This document shows, piece after piece, positions 35,188-43,617 of a DNA stretch of 64,000 nucleotides. Each line of letters begins with the position of its first letter. The stretch's first letter is position 1. Under the pieces are notes generated by a model. It made no database searches, was not told the origin of the DNA, and saw only the letters and a program-made list of their open reading frames with translations. A program made the position numbers and the translations under genes. Source of the DNA: JBBQFC01 sp038321615 (lineage in GTDB: Bacteria; Bacteroidota; Bacteroidia; Flavobacteriales_D; Cryomorphaceae); the NCBI GenBank assembly GCA_038321615.1, contig JBBQFC010000010.1, positions 8,306-72,305 on the forward strand. Direction: 5' to 3'.

Positions 35188-35742
35188 TTATTCTTGTTTT
35201 ACCTGAACGTTAAGGCTAAAAAAGGAACTTCCATCGGCAAATGGAACGAACCCAAAATCGAGTTTTTCGCCGCTCTTACGCGCTATATCGATAATTCCGA
35301 GTCCGCCGCCACCTTTTTCCGAAAGGCTTCCTTCGGCCAATACTTCCTGATAGAGTTTCTTAATATCTTCCGGGCTCATCTCATTGATTTCTTCGAGTCG
35401 CTTTTTTAGCATATCGGCATTGTCCTTCAGTATATAATTGCCCGTGATAATGGAGTAACCCGTCACATTTTTTGCGACCATTACCAGTATAGAAGGGGTA
35501 TCTTTTGGCGCCACATGCGGTGGGCGATCAATATGGTGGTGCAAATTCTGAAGGCATTCTACCAAAATGTTAAACATACGCTTCTTCACTTTCTGGCTTT
35601 CGCCAAAGCGATCGAGCTTATTTTCGATAATCTGGAGTATCGAAGAGAGAAGGTCGGTAGAAAGATCGCCTTTGAAGGAGAGCATGATATTGCGCTTCTC
35701 CATGCTATCATATAGATCGAATACCTCCTGAATTTCGGTCAA
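35188..35742 (-). CDS. siaB: SiaB-family protein kinase
   Basis: A 184-residue protein of the SiaB family: a HATPase-fold kinase that phosphorylates SiaC. The N-box region is RMFNILVECLQNLHHHID, and the glycine loop is SLSEKGGGGLGIIDIARKSG. NIMLSFKGDLSTDLLSSIL is also characteristic. The start is a TTG at 35742; a -7-like box TATCTTTA lies at 35759-35766. It is first in an operon with siaC. In Pseudomonas the module controls c-di-GMP and aggregation; the role here is open because no cyclase is present. Confidence 0.88.
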   Translation of the reverse strand: MTEIQEVFDLYDSMEKRNIMLSFKGDLSTDLLSSILQIIENKLDRFGESQKVKKRMFNILVECLQNLHHHIDRPPHVAPKDTPSILVMVAKNVTGYSIITGNYILKDNADMLKKRLEEINEMSPEDIKKLYQEVLAEGSLSEKGGGGLGIIDIARKSGEKLDFGFVPFADGSSFFSLNVQVKQE

Positions 35743-35849
35743 AGCAATTTTTTTTGGGTAAAGATATTATTCTGGTCAGGCCTCAACAGTTGTGTCCGGT
35801 CGATTTATTCATCAGAGGGTTGTTAATTAATCTGGAGAGAATAAATTGT

Positions 35850-35857
35850 AGCTTCGC
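35850..35857 (+). promoter_or_regulatory. -7 promoter box TAGCTTCG for the methyltransferase/ZIP operon
   Basis: TAnnTTCG variant 29 nt before the ATG at 35887, in the 144-nt gap divergent to siaB. Confidence 0.45.
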
Positions 35858-35886
35858 ACCTTATTTTCAGCCTGACCATAGTCCGT

Positions 35887-36624
35887 ATGCAGCCGAAGTC
35901 TTGGTACCGTTCCTGGTTCGATTCTCCTTATTATCACTTACTTTACCATCGCCGCGATGAGCGCGAAGCTGCGCAGTTTATCGATAGATTGCTACGGTAC
36001 TTCGGCCCGAAGCCCGAATCGCATTTCCTCGATTTGCCCTGTGGTCGCGGTCGCCATTCCCTCCATATTCACAAGCGCGGTTTCCAGGTTACAGGCCTCG
36101 ATTTGGCACCAAAGAACATTGCCCAGGCGAGCGAATCAGCCGCGCCTGGCCTGACCTTCGACGTGCACGACATGCGCGAACCTTACCGCACGGAAGGTTT
36201 CGATTTTGTGCTCAATCTCTTCACAAGCTTCGGCTACTTCAGCGAAGTGGAGCAAAACATGGACGTGCTCCGCGCCGCTTGGACGAATCTCAAGCCCAAG
36301 GGTAAACTGCTTATTGACTTCCTCAATGCCGAGCCAACCATCAGAGGGCTGAGATCGGCGGAGCGTATTGAAATCGACGGTATTGTCTTTGAAATATCCC
36401 GACATTTTCGAGATGGTACAATCTCAAAAACCATTGAAGTAACCGACGGTGCCGAAGTGCATACGTTCGAAGAGAATGTTTTGGCCTTGCGCCGACCGGA
36501 GTTCTCAGCAATGTTGCGCCGGGCAGGCTTCGAAATACTCGATTCATTCGGAAATTATGCATTGGAGTCTTACAATGCAGATAGTTCTTCGCGGCTGATA
36601 TTGGTAGCAAGAAAAGTGGGATGA
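35887..36624 (+). CDS. Class I SAM-dependent methyltransferase
   Basis: A 245-residue Rossmann-fold methyltransferase with motif I FLDLPCGRGRHSLHI, motif II GLDLAP, and FDFVLNLFTSFGYF at the substrate side. No N-terminal or C-terminal extra domain is present. The methylated substrate is unknown. The ATGA overlap with the ZIP transporter gene downstream indicates one operon. Confidence 0.9.
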   Translation: MQPKSWYRSWFDSPYYHLLYHRRDEREAAQFIDRLLRYFGPKPESHFLDLPCGRGRHSLHIHKRGFQVTGLDLAPKNIAQASESAAPGLTFDVHDMREPYRTEGFDFVLNLFTSFGYFSEVEQNMDVLRAAWTNLKPKGKLLIDFLNAEPTIRGLRSAERIEIDGIVFEISRHFRDGTISKTIEVTDGAEVHTFEENVLALRRPEFSAMLRRAGFEILDSFGNYALESYNADSSSRLILVARKVG

Positions 36625-37361
36625 ACGCGGCCAACCTCTTACTCCCAATTATTGCCGGCCTTATTGGAGCCGGTTTGGGCATCTATTTGCGCGGGAAAAT
36701 TACCCGCGATGTAAAAATTCTATTGGCCTTCAGCGGAGCCTATCTACTTGGCCTTACTTTGCTGCACCTCCTTCCGGAAATTTATGCCCATGATAGTACG
36801 CGCGCATCCTATTTCATCCTTACGGGATTTTTGCTCCAGCTCCTGCTCGACTATTTTTCGAAGGGAATTGAGCACGGCCATCTCCACCTTTCTGATCAAA
36901 AGCTTGGTACTTTTCCATTGGGGATATTCCTGAGCCTTTGCCTTCATTCTTTTATCGAAGGTATGCCACTAGCTGGTTTTGGCCATGATCATAGCCACGC
37001 AGGGCACAGCCATGAAACCAGCTCGCCTTATGCTTTTTTGCTGGGTATTGCCGTTCACAAGATTCCCGAAGCACTGGCTCTAGCCGCCCTGCTATATCAT
37101 CACTTCCAAAAAAAATCGAAGGTATTCGCCTACATAGCCATTTACACGCTCTGTACCCCAGTAGGATTGGTAGTTGGCGAATGGCTGACCCAAGGCTCCG
37201 TGGAAGCCGAACAAGTTTACGCCGACCTTCTTGCCGTAGCCGTTGGTATATTCTTGCACGTGTCTACCACCATCATCTTCGAGGCCGACGAGCACCACCG
37301 GATTAACTATAAGAAGATTCTTGCAATTTTAGCAGGATTGGGATTGGTGTTTTTGATGTAA
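36621..37361 (+). CDS. ZIP-family metal transporter
   Basis: A 246-residue inner-membrane transporter with about eight hydrophobic segments. The ZIP metal site is seen in HSFIEGMPLAGF (TM4) and HKIPEALALAALLYH (TM5). The loop between them is His-rich (GHDHSHAGHSHE), typical of zinc-selective members. It likely imports Zn2+ or another divalent metal. It is coupled to the methyltransferase by a 4-nt overlap. It may complement the ZnuD-like receptor locus at 56-59 kb, which is inference. Confidence 0.92.
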   Translation: MNAANLLLPIIAGLIGAGLGIYLRGKITRDVKILLAFSGAYLLGLTLLHLLPEIYAHDSTRASYFILTGFLLQLLLDYFSKGIEHGHLHLSDQKLGTFPLGIFLSLCLHSFIEGMPLAGFGHDHSHAGHSHETSSPYAFLLGIAVHKIPEALALAALLYHHFQKKSKVFAYIAIYTLCTPVGLVVGEWLTQGSVEAEQVYADLLAVAVGIFLHVSTTIIFEADEHHRINYKKILAILAGLGLVFLM

Positions 37362-37374
37362 GCATCTTTGCGCG

Positions 37375-37794
37375 TTAGGAATATCCTCCCAAAAATTTCC
37401 CCTTCAACTCCGCTGTCGGAATCATACATGCGTTCTTCTTTCCAAACCAGCGGTAGCGGTTGCGGGCTATCCAGTTGTAAACGCCGTCGCGGATGAATTT
37501 TGGAACAATCCAAAAAATGCCCATCAAAGGCCACAAGGCACCCATCCTTCTGGCGATGAATAGCGCGGCCGAGCTCTGGCTCAAAATGCGCTGACCGTCA
37601 TAAACCAAGATGCTATCGACCGATTGATAAGCTGGATGCGCTGCAAGTAGTTCTTGCGCCGCTTCCCAAGAAAGGCTGGCAAACCGAAACCGATCTTTCC
37701 GATCGCGCTTAATGATAAACTGCACGGCACCGTTGCAGAGATTGCAAAAGCCATCAAAAAGCACCAGAATTTTATCGGAAGGTATTTGAACCAT
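37375..37794 (-). CDS. DCC-family thiol-disulfide oxidoreductase-like protein (DUF393)
   Basis: A 139-residue DUF393 protein. The DCC motif DGFCNLCNG lies at about 14-22 with the CxxC pair, followed by FIIKRDRKDRFRFASLSWEA and a late hydrophobic segment. The family is predicted to have a thioredoxin-like fold; its biochemical role is not established. A perfect -7 box TACCTTTG lies 28 nt upstream, divergent from the glyA promoter. Confidence 0.88.
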   Translation of the reverse strand: MVQIPSDKILVLFDGFCNLCNGAVQFIIKRDRKDRFRFASLSWEAAQELLAAHPAYQSVDSILVYDGQRILSQSSAALFIARRMGALWPLMGIFWIVPKFIRDGVYNWIARNRYRWFGKKNACMIPTAELKGKFLGGYS

Positions 37795-37822
37795 GGGTTC
37801 GGTAGGTGGTTATTACCGAGAG

Positions 37823-37830
37823 CAAAGGTA
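37823..37830 (-). promoter_or_regulatory. -7 promoter box TACCTTTG for the DCC gene
   Basis: Exact TAnnTTTG match 28 nt before the ATG at 37794. The divergent glyA box lies 20 bp away, so the two promoters overlap upstream. Confidence 0.55.
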
Positions 37831-37850
37831 AGGGATCGCGAAGTATTTTC

Positions 37851-37858
37851 TACTTTTG
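37851..37858 (+). promoter_or_regulatory. -7 promoter box TACTTTTG for glyA
   Basis: Exact TAnnTTTG match 25 nt before the glyA ATG, followed by CGCACC. It is divergent from the DCC promoter. Confidence 0.6.
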
Positions 37859-37883
37859 CGCACCCATTTAAAGGCTACCACTT

Positions 37884-39158
37884 ATGAAGAGAGATACCCT
37901 CGTATTCGATATCATCGAAAAAGAAAAACACCGCCAACTTGAAGGTATTGAGCTTATAGCGAGCGAAAACTTCGTGAGCGACCAGGTAATGGAAGCTATG
38001 GGCAGCGTAATGACCAATAAATACGCCGAAGGCTTGCCTGGAAAGCGCTACTACGGCGGTTGCGAATTTGTTGATCAAACAGAAACCCTTGCCATAGACC
38101 GTCTAAAAGAACTGTTTGGAGCTACCTGGGCCAACGTGCAACCCCACAGCGGCGCGCAAGCCAATGCAGCGGTAATGCTGGCGCTACTAAAACCAGGCGA
38201 TTCGATAATGGGCTTCGACCTCAGCCATGGAGGCCACCTTACGCACGGGTCGGCGGTGAATTTTTCTGGAAAGCTTTACAAACCCCACTTTTACGGAGTA
38301 GAACGCGAAACCGGGGTGATCGATTACGATAAATTAGAGAAAAACGCACTCGAAGTGCGTCCGAAAATGTTGATTTGCGGTGCTTCGGCCTATTCGCGCG
38401 ATTGGGACTATGGCCGACTGCGGTCGATAGCCGATCAGATAGGAGCCTTTTTGCTGGCCGATATTTCCCACCCGAGCGGACTAATCGCTACCGACTTAAT
38501 GAACGACCCACTCCCCCATTGCCATGTGGTGACTTCTACCACCCACAAAACCCTTCGGGGCCCGCGGGGAGGCATAATTATGATGGGTAAAGATTTCGAA
38601 AACACCTTCGGGCTTACCACCCCAAAAGGAGATCTCCGCATGACATCTTCACTCCTCGACTCCGGCGTATTTCCCGGCACACAAGGTGGTCCTTTAGAGC
38701 ATGTTATCGCATCGAAAGCCATTGCTTTTGGAGAGGCGCTCACACCCAAATTTGGTGTATACACCAAACGAGTGGTTGCTAATGCCCGCGCCATGGCAGA
38801 TTCCTTCGTAAAGCGAGGCTACCAGGTTATAAGCGGTGGTACCGACAATCACAGTATGCTCATAGATCTCCGCAGCAAGAACGTTACAGGAAAAGATGCA
38901 GAAAACGCACTCATCAAGGCCGATATCACCGTGAATAAAAACATGGTTCCCTTCGACGATAAGTCGCCATTTGTAACGAGCGGTATACGTGTAGGGACCC
39001 CAGCCATTACCACACGGGGGCTCGATAGCGGTAAAATGGAGTGGATTGTAGAACGAATTGACCAAGCACTTCAAGCGCGCGATAATGACACCGCCCTGAA
39101 GGCGATAAAAACAGAAGTCAATAAGGAGATGAAACAATATCCCCTTTTTGCAATGTAA
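37884..39158 (+). CDS. glyA: Serine hydroxymethyltransferase
   Basis: A 424-residue PLP enzyme interconverting serine plus tetrahydrofolate with glycine plus 5,10-methylene-THF. Visible motifs are IELIASENFVSDQVMEAMGS at the N-terminus, GKRYYGGCEFVDQTE, LLADISHPSG, and the PLP lysine in STTHKTLRGPRGG at about residue 222. The length is normal. The fumarylacetoacetase gene follows by 3 nt, so they are likely co-transcribed although their pathways differ. Confidence 0.97.
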   Translation: MKRDTLVFDIIEKEKHRQLEGIELIASENFVSDQVMEAMGSVMTNKYAEGLPGKRYYGGCEFVDQTETLAIDRLKELFGATWANVQPHSGAQANAAVMLALLKPGDSIMGFDLSHGGHLTHGSAVNFSGKLYKPHFYGVERETGVIDYDKLEKNALEVRPKMLICGASAYSRDWDYGRLRSIADQIGAFLLADISHPSGLIATDLMNDPLPHCHVVTSTTHKTLRGPRGGIIMMGKDFENTFGLTTPKGDLRMTSSLLDSGVFPGTQGGPLEHVIASKAIAFGEALTPKFGVYTKRVVANARAMADSFVKRGYQVISGGTDNHSMLIDLRSKNVTGKDAENALIKADITVNKNMVPFDDKSPFVTSGIRVGTPAITTRGLDSGKMEWIVERIDQALQARDNDTALKAIKTEVNKEMKQYPLFAM

Positions 39159-39161
39159 CAG

Positions 39162-40457
39162 ATGACGAACCAAATTACAACACCGATTACGGCCAACGAT
39201 CCGCATCGAAAATCGTGGGTTGAAGTACCCACAGACAGCGATTACAGCATACAGAATATTCCATTCGGGCTATACAGCGTGGGCGGTGAAACGAAGCGCG
39301 CCTGCAGTGCCATAGGCACGCACATTATCGATCTGTTTGAGCTTTCGCGAAATGGTTTTTTCAAAGGCCTACCCTTCGATGAGAATCAATTTATCGGCTT
39401 TACCCTCAATACCTTGATGAGCGAAGGGAAAGAAGGGATGCGAAAATTGAGAAATCGGGTAGCTGAGCTCTTCGATGAAAAAAACACCGAGCTCCAGAGC
39501 CGAACTGCGCTCCACGAAGTAGTGCTGAAACCCATGGACTCGGTATCGCTTCACCTTCCAATCGAGATTGGCGATTACACCGACTTTTATAGCAGCATCG
39601 AGCACGCCACCAATGTGGGCACCATGTTTCGAGACCCAAATAATGCCTTGTTACCCAATTGGCGTCACCTGCCGGTAGGCTACCACGGCCGCAGTTCATC
39701 GATCGTCACTTCCGGCATTCCGGTGCGGCGACCCAAAGGACAAACCAAGCCGAACGAAGATCAACCACCCGTTTTCGGCCCGTCAAAACAGCTCGATTTT
39801 GAGCTAGAAATGGCATTCATCACCTTCGATGGCAAGCCTCTGGGGCAACACATACCCGTGGCAGAAGCCGAAGATCATATTTTCGGATTAGTGCTTTTTA
39901 ACGATTGGTCGGCCCGCGATATTCAAAAGTGGGAATACGTGCCACTCGGACCCTTTCTAGCCAAGAATTTTGCATCGTCGATGTCGCCGTGGATTGTGAC
40001 CCTCGATGCCTTGGAACCCTTCCGCATCTCCGGCCCGAAGCAGGAGCCTGAAGTGCTTCCCTACCTGCAATACCAGGGCGCGAAAAACATAGATATTGCC
40101 CTCGAAGTACAGATTAAACCCGAAGGGGGAGAGCGCACTGTAGTGAGCCGTTCAAACTTCCGTTATATGTACTGGAATATGGCTCAGCAGCTCGCCCACC
40201 ATACGGTAAACGGTTGTAATATTCGTCGAGGCGACACCCTGGCATCGGGTACCATTTCGGGTACCGATCCTTCCAGTTATGGATCGATGCTCGAGCTTTC
40301 GTGGAAAGGCACCAGGCCTGTGCAGCTTTCAGACGGTCAAACCCGCAAATTCATTGAAGATGGCGATACCGTGACCATGAGCGGATATTGCAAGAAAGAC
40401 GGAGTCCGCGTAGGTTTTGGATATGTGACCACCAAAGTATTGCCCGCACTCGAATAA
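39162..40457 (+). CDS. fahA: Fumarylacetoacetase
   Basis: A 431-residue fumarylacetoacetase, the last enzyme of tyrosine/homogentisate breakdown (fumarylacetoacetate to fumarate and acetoacetate). It has the N-terminal SH3-like domain (IPFGLYSVGG) and the catalytic FAH domain with DYTDFYSSIEHATNVGTMFR, LPVGYHGRSSSIV, ELEMAFITF and FNDWSARDIQKWEYVPLGPF. GTISGTDPSSYGSMLELSWK is also characteristic. Its length is close to the eukaryotic-type enzyme. It sits 3 nt after glyA. The rest of the tyrosine pathway is not in the window. Confidence 0.96.
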   Translation: MTNQITTPITANDPHRKSWVEVPTDSDYSIQNIPFGLYSVGGETKRACSAIGTHIIDLFELSRNGFFKGLPFDENQFIGFTLNTLMSEGKEGMRKLRNRVAELFDEKNTELQSRTALHEVVLKPMDSVSLHLPIEIGDYTDFYSSIEHATNVGTMFRDPNNALLPNWRHLPVGYHGRSSSIVTSGIPVRRPKGQTKPNEDQPPVFGPSKQLDFELEMAFITFDGKPLGQHIPVAEAEDHIFGLVLFNDWSARDIQKWEYVPLGPFLAKNFASSMSPWIVTLDALEPFRISGPKQEPEVLPYLQYQGAKNIDIALEVQIKPEGGERTVVSRSNFRYMYWNMAQQLAHHTVNGCNIRRGDTLASGTISGTDPSSYGSMLELSWKGTRPVQLSDGQTRKFIEDGDTVTMSGYCKKDGVRVGFGYVTTKVLPALE

Positions 40458-40489
40458 AGCATTAGCTTTAGCTACCGCAAAGCCCCTAC

Positions 40490-42709
40490 ATGGACGTACA
40501 GATTGACGTAGAGAAAGAGAAAAAGGAAATTTTAAGCAGCTACCGCAGCCTCTTGCGGGTGGCGAAGTATTCGAAAAACAATAAGGATCGTAAGCTCATT
40601 CGCAAAGCTTTCGATGTGTCGCTTGAAGCACACAAGAACATGCGTCGGAAATCGGGCGAACCTTATATCTACCACCCCATAGCTGTAGCGCGAATTGTAG
40701 CCGAAGAGATCGGCTTGGGCACTACAGCCATTGTGGGCGCCCTCCTTCACGACACGGTAGAAGATACGGAGCTAAGCCTTGACGATGTAGAGCACACCTT
40801 CGGCCCAAAAGTCCGCGCTATCATTGACGGACTTACTAAGATCTCAGATGTATTCGACGCATCGTCGAGCAGCCAAGCGGAAAATTTCAGAAAAATGCTC
40901 CTTACCCTTTCGGACGATGTAAGGGTAATACTGATCAAACTTGCCGATCGCCTGCACAACATGCGAACGCTTGACTCGATGCGGCAAGATAAGCAGCTCA
41001 AGATAGCCAGCGAGACACTTTATATGTACGCGCCGCTGGCTCACCGCCTCGGGCTGTACAGCATGAAGACCGAGCTCGAAGATCTGGCACTGAAATACAC
41101 GGAGCCAGAAGCCTATTCCGAAATCGAGACGAAACTCAAGAAGGGCCAACCTGTGCGTACGCGGTTCATCAATCGCTTTGTGCTACCCATCGAACGCGTT
41201 TTAGACAAGGAGCAATTCAAATACATCATTAAAAGTCGCCCAAAATCGATATACAGCATCTGGAATAAAATCCATAAGAAGGATATCCCCTTCGAAGAGA
41301 TCTATGACTTATTTGCTGTTCGAATTATAATCGACACCCCACCCGACCGGGAAAAAGCAGACTGTTGGAAAGCCTACTCCATCGTTACCGATTTCTACCA
41401 ACCCAATCCCGACAGGCTGCGCGATTGGGTTTCTACACCGAAAGCCAACGGCTACGAGTCGCTTCACACCACTGTAATGAGTCCTACGGGCAAATGGGTG
41501 GAAGTACAGATACGCACCCAACGCATGGACGAAGTAGCCGAAATGGGCTATGCCGCACATTGGAAATACAAAGCTCAACAAGATGGGGAGTCCAGCCTTG
41601 ATCTTTGGTTGGCGCGAATCCGCGAAACACTGGAATCGAATAACAGTGGTGCAATAGACTTCATCGACGATTTCAAGCTCAATTTATTCAGCGATGAAAT
41701 ATTCGTTTTCACGCCCAATGGCGAGCTAAAAAGCCTGCCCGTAGGCGCAACTGCCCTCGACTTTGCTTTCGATATCCACTCGCAAGTTGGAGAGTCGTGC
41801 ATTGGCGCCAAAGTCAATCAAAAGTTGGTGCCCCTGAGCCACGAGCTCAAAAGCGGCGATCAAATCGAGATACTTACCTCCAAGAAGCAGCGAGCCAAAG
41901 AAGATTGGCTGAATTATGTAGTGACCGCGAAGGCCAAGTCGAAGATCAAATCGGCGATCAAAGAAGAGCGCAAGAAAATAGCCAGCTTGGGCAAGGAAAT
42001 GCTTCAGCGGAAGCTTAAAAGTCTGGGTGCAGAATACAATAGCCACAACGTTTCTTTTCTAGAAGATTACTATGGATACAAAGCTGCGCTCGATCTCTAC
42101 CACGATATTTCCAAAGGGTCGATCAATCTAAAAAAATTAAAAGGACTTCAAATCATTGAAGGCCAAATTCAATCGGATGAACAGCCCACCATTCCAAATA
42201 AAAAAGAAAAAGCCCATGACCATATCCCGAAGGACATGCTCATCATTGGCGACAACGAGAAGGACGTTCCGTACAAATTAGCACCCTGCTGCAACCCCAT
42301 ACCGGGCGACGATGTGTTTGGATTTGTAACCATCAACGAAGGAATTAAAATACATCGCACAAACTGCCCAAATGCCGTGCAATTGCGCTCCAATTATGCG
42401 TACAGGGTAATCCGCGCAAAGTGGCAAAGCCAAAAGGACAAGGAGTTTATTGCAAATATTTACTTCAAGGGTATCGACGATATAGGCCTGGTGCATAATA
42501 TTACCACCACTATCTCTACCGATCTGAACGTGAATATGAAAGCAATTAGCTTTGAAAGCAATGACGGCGTTTTCAATGGAAGCGTGAGTGTGTATGTGTA
42601 CAATACCGACCACCTCAACGGCTTGATGCGGAAACTACGCGCCGTGGAAGGGGTGCTAACTGTAGAGCGCGGTGAGCTACCTTCGGAGCAAGATAATCGG
42701 GTGAAATGA
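40490..42709 (+). CDS. Bifunctional (p)ppGpp synthetase/hydrolase (RelA/SpoT)
   Basis: A 739-residue RSH enzyme making and degrading the alarmone (p)ppGpp. Domains are: HD hydrolase (GEPYIYHPIAVARIVAE, LLHDTVEDTE at about 84), synthetase (YDLFAVRIIID, YESLHTTVMSPTGKWVEVQI), TGS (FTPNGELKSLPVGATALDFA), a conserved-Cys region (CCNPIPGDDVFGF) and C-terminal ACT (IGLVHNITTTISTDLNVN). Intact HD and synthetase motifs suggest both activities. A -7-like TAGCTTTA lies at 40463-40470. It heads a same-strand run with fur, STAS and purA. Confidence 0.95.
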   Translation: MDVQIDVEKEKKEILSSYRSLLRVAKYSKNNKDRKLIRKAFDVSLEAHKNMRRKSGEPYIYHPIAVARIVAEEIGLGTTAIVGALLHDTVEDTELSLDDVEHTFGPKVRAIIDGLTKISDVFDASSSSQAENFRKMLLTLSDDVRVILIKLADRLHNMRTLDSMRQDKQLKIASETLYMYAPLAHRLGLYSMKTELEDLALKYTEPEAYSEIETKLKKGQPVRTRFINRFVLPIERVLDKEQFKYIIKSRPKSIYSIWNKIHKKDIPFEEIYDLFAVRIIIDTPPDREKADCWKAYSIVTDFYQPNPDRLRDWVSTPKANGYESLHTTVMSPTGKWVEVQIRTQRMDEVAEMGYAAHWKYKAQQDGESSLDLWLARIRETLESNNSGAIDFIDDFKLNLFSDEIFVFTPNGELKSLPVGATALDFAFDIHSQVGESCIGAKVNQKLVPLSHELKSGDQIEILTSKKQRAKEDWLNYVVTAKAKSKIKSAIKEERKKIASLGKEMLQRKLKSLGAEYNSHNVSFLEDYYGYKAALDLYHDISKGSINLKKLKGLQIIEGQIQSDEQPTIPNKKEKAHDHIPKDMLIIGDNEKDVPYKLAPCCNPIPGDDVFGFVTINEGIKIHRTNCPNAVQLRSNYAYRVIRAKWQSQKDKEFIANIYFKGIDDIGLVHNITTTISTDLNVNMKAISFESNDGVFNGSVSVYVYNTDHLNGLMRKLRAVEGVLTVERGELPSEQDNRVK

Positions 42710-42731
42710 AGGCGGGCTCATTGAATTAATG

Positions 42732-42739
42732 TACTTTCG
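42732..42739 (+). promoter_or_regulatory. -7 promoter box TACTTTCG for fur
   Basis: TAnnTTCG variant 18 nt before the TTG start of fur, in the 48-nt gap after relA/spoT. Confidence 0.45.
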
Positions 42740-42757
42740 CAACTTATCTCGAACACG

Positions 42758-43219
42758 TTGTCGACATTGGATTTAAAAGAGCGGGTGAGGCATATTTTTT
42801 CCGCCTACCTTGAACAAAACGGCCACCGAAAAACGCCGGAACGCTTCGCCATACTCAGTGAAATTTATGATTACGTTGGTCATTTTGATATCGAATCACT
42901 CTATGTCAAAATGAAAAACAAGAATTACCGGGTAAGCCGGGCGACGCTCTACAATACGACCGATCTACTTTTAGCTTGTAACTTGGTGAGAAAACACCAA
43001 TTTGGCAAGAACCTGGCTCAGTTTGAAAAATCGCATGAGAACAAGCAACATGACCACGTAATTTGCACCGATACCGGTGAAGTACTTGAGTTTTGCGACC
43101 CGCGTATAGAGATGATCAAAGCTACCGTAGAGCAGATTTTTGGAGTCAAGATAATGCATCATAGTTTATACTTCTACGCCGAGCGAAACCCCGAAAACAA
43201 GAAGGAACAAACTGCCTAA
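42758..43219 (+). CDS. fur: Fur-family transcriptional repressor
   Basis: A 153-residue Fur-family metalloregulator. It has a winged-helix DNA-binding domain (KTPERFAILSEIYDYVGHFD, YRVSRATLYNTTDLLLACNL) and the metal/dimerisation domain (HDHVICTDTGEVLEFCDPRI). The first in-frame starts are non-ATG: TTG at 42758 and 42767, with none closer to the conserved region. Which metal it senses (Fe, Zn or peroxide-Fe) cannot be decided. The DxHxxCxxT segment matches Fur/Zur-like C-termini. Confidence 0.9.
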   Translation: MSTLDLKERVRHIFSAYLEQNGHRKTPERFAILSEIYDYVGHFDIESLYVKMKNKNYRVSRATLYNTTDLLLACNLVRKHQFGKNLAQFEKSHENKQHDHVICTDTGEVLEFCDPRIEMIKATVEQIFGVKIMHHSLYFYAERNPENKKEQTA

Positions 43220-43254
43220 ACCCAATAAACCCACTAAAACAGTATAACCCAACT

Positions 43255-43608
43255 ATGGCATTTTCTTACAACATTGAGAAATCGGACGATTTGACCCTGC
43301 TTACCATGCAAGGCCGATTGGTAGATAAAGTCGAAGCCATAGAGCTGAGCGTTGACATCGAAGAAGAACTCGAAGAGGGTTCCAATCGATTTATTGTGGA
43401 TCTATCGAAACTGGAATATATGAACAGCACCGGGCTAAACATTCTAATAAACATTATGAATAAAACCCGAAACGAAGGCGGCGAAGCGATTATTGTTGGT
43501 GCTACTCCAAGGGTATTATCTCTTTTTACCGTCACGAAACTAGACACCGTGTTTTCCATGCGTGCCACACGCGAAGAAGCTTCCCTATTTTTTTCAGAAC
43601 AGCATTAA
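43255..43608 (+). CDS. STAS-domain anti-sigma factor antagonist-like protein
   Basis: A 117-residue single STAS domain (SpoIIAA/RsbV-like). The helix-cap region with the phosphorylatable serine is seen as YMNSTGLNILINIM with Ser58. Such proteins are switched by HATPase kinases and PP2C phosphatases; none is adjacent. It lies between fur and purA, 10 nt before purA, so it is likely co-transcribed with purA. The SiaB kinase in this window also has a HATPase fold, but SiaB is known for SiaC, so a link is speculative. Confidence 0.88.
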   Translation: MAFSYNIEKSDDLTLLTMQGRLVDKVEAIELSVDIEEELEEGSNRFIVDLSKLEYMNSTGLNILINIMNKTRNEGGEAIIVGATPRVLSLFTVTKLDTVFSMRATREEASLFFSEQH

Positions 43609-43617
43609 TTACCAAGA

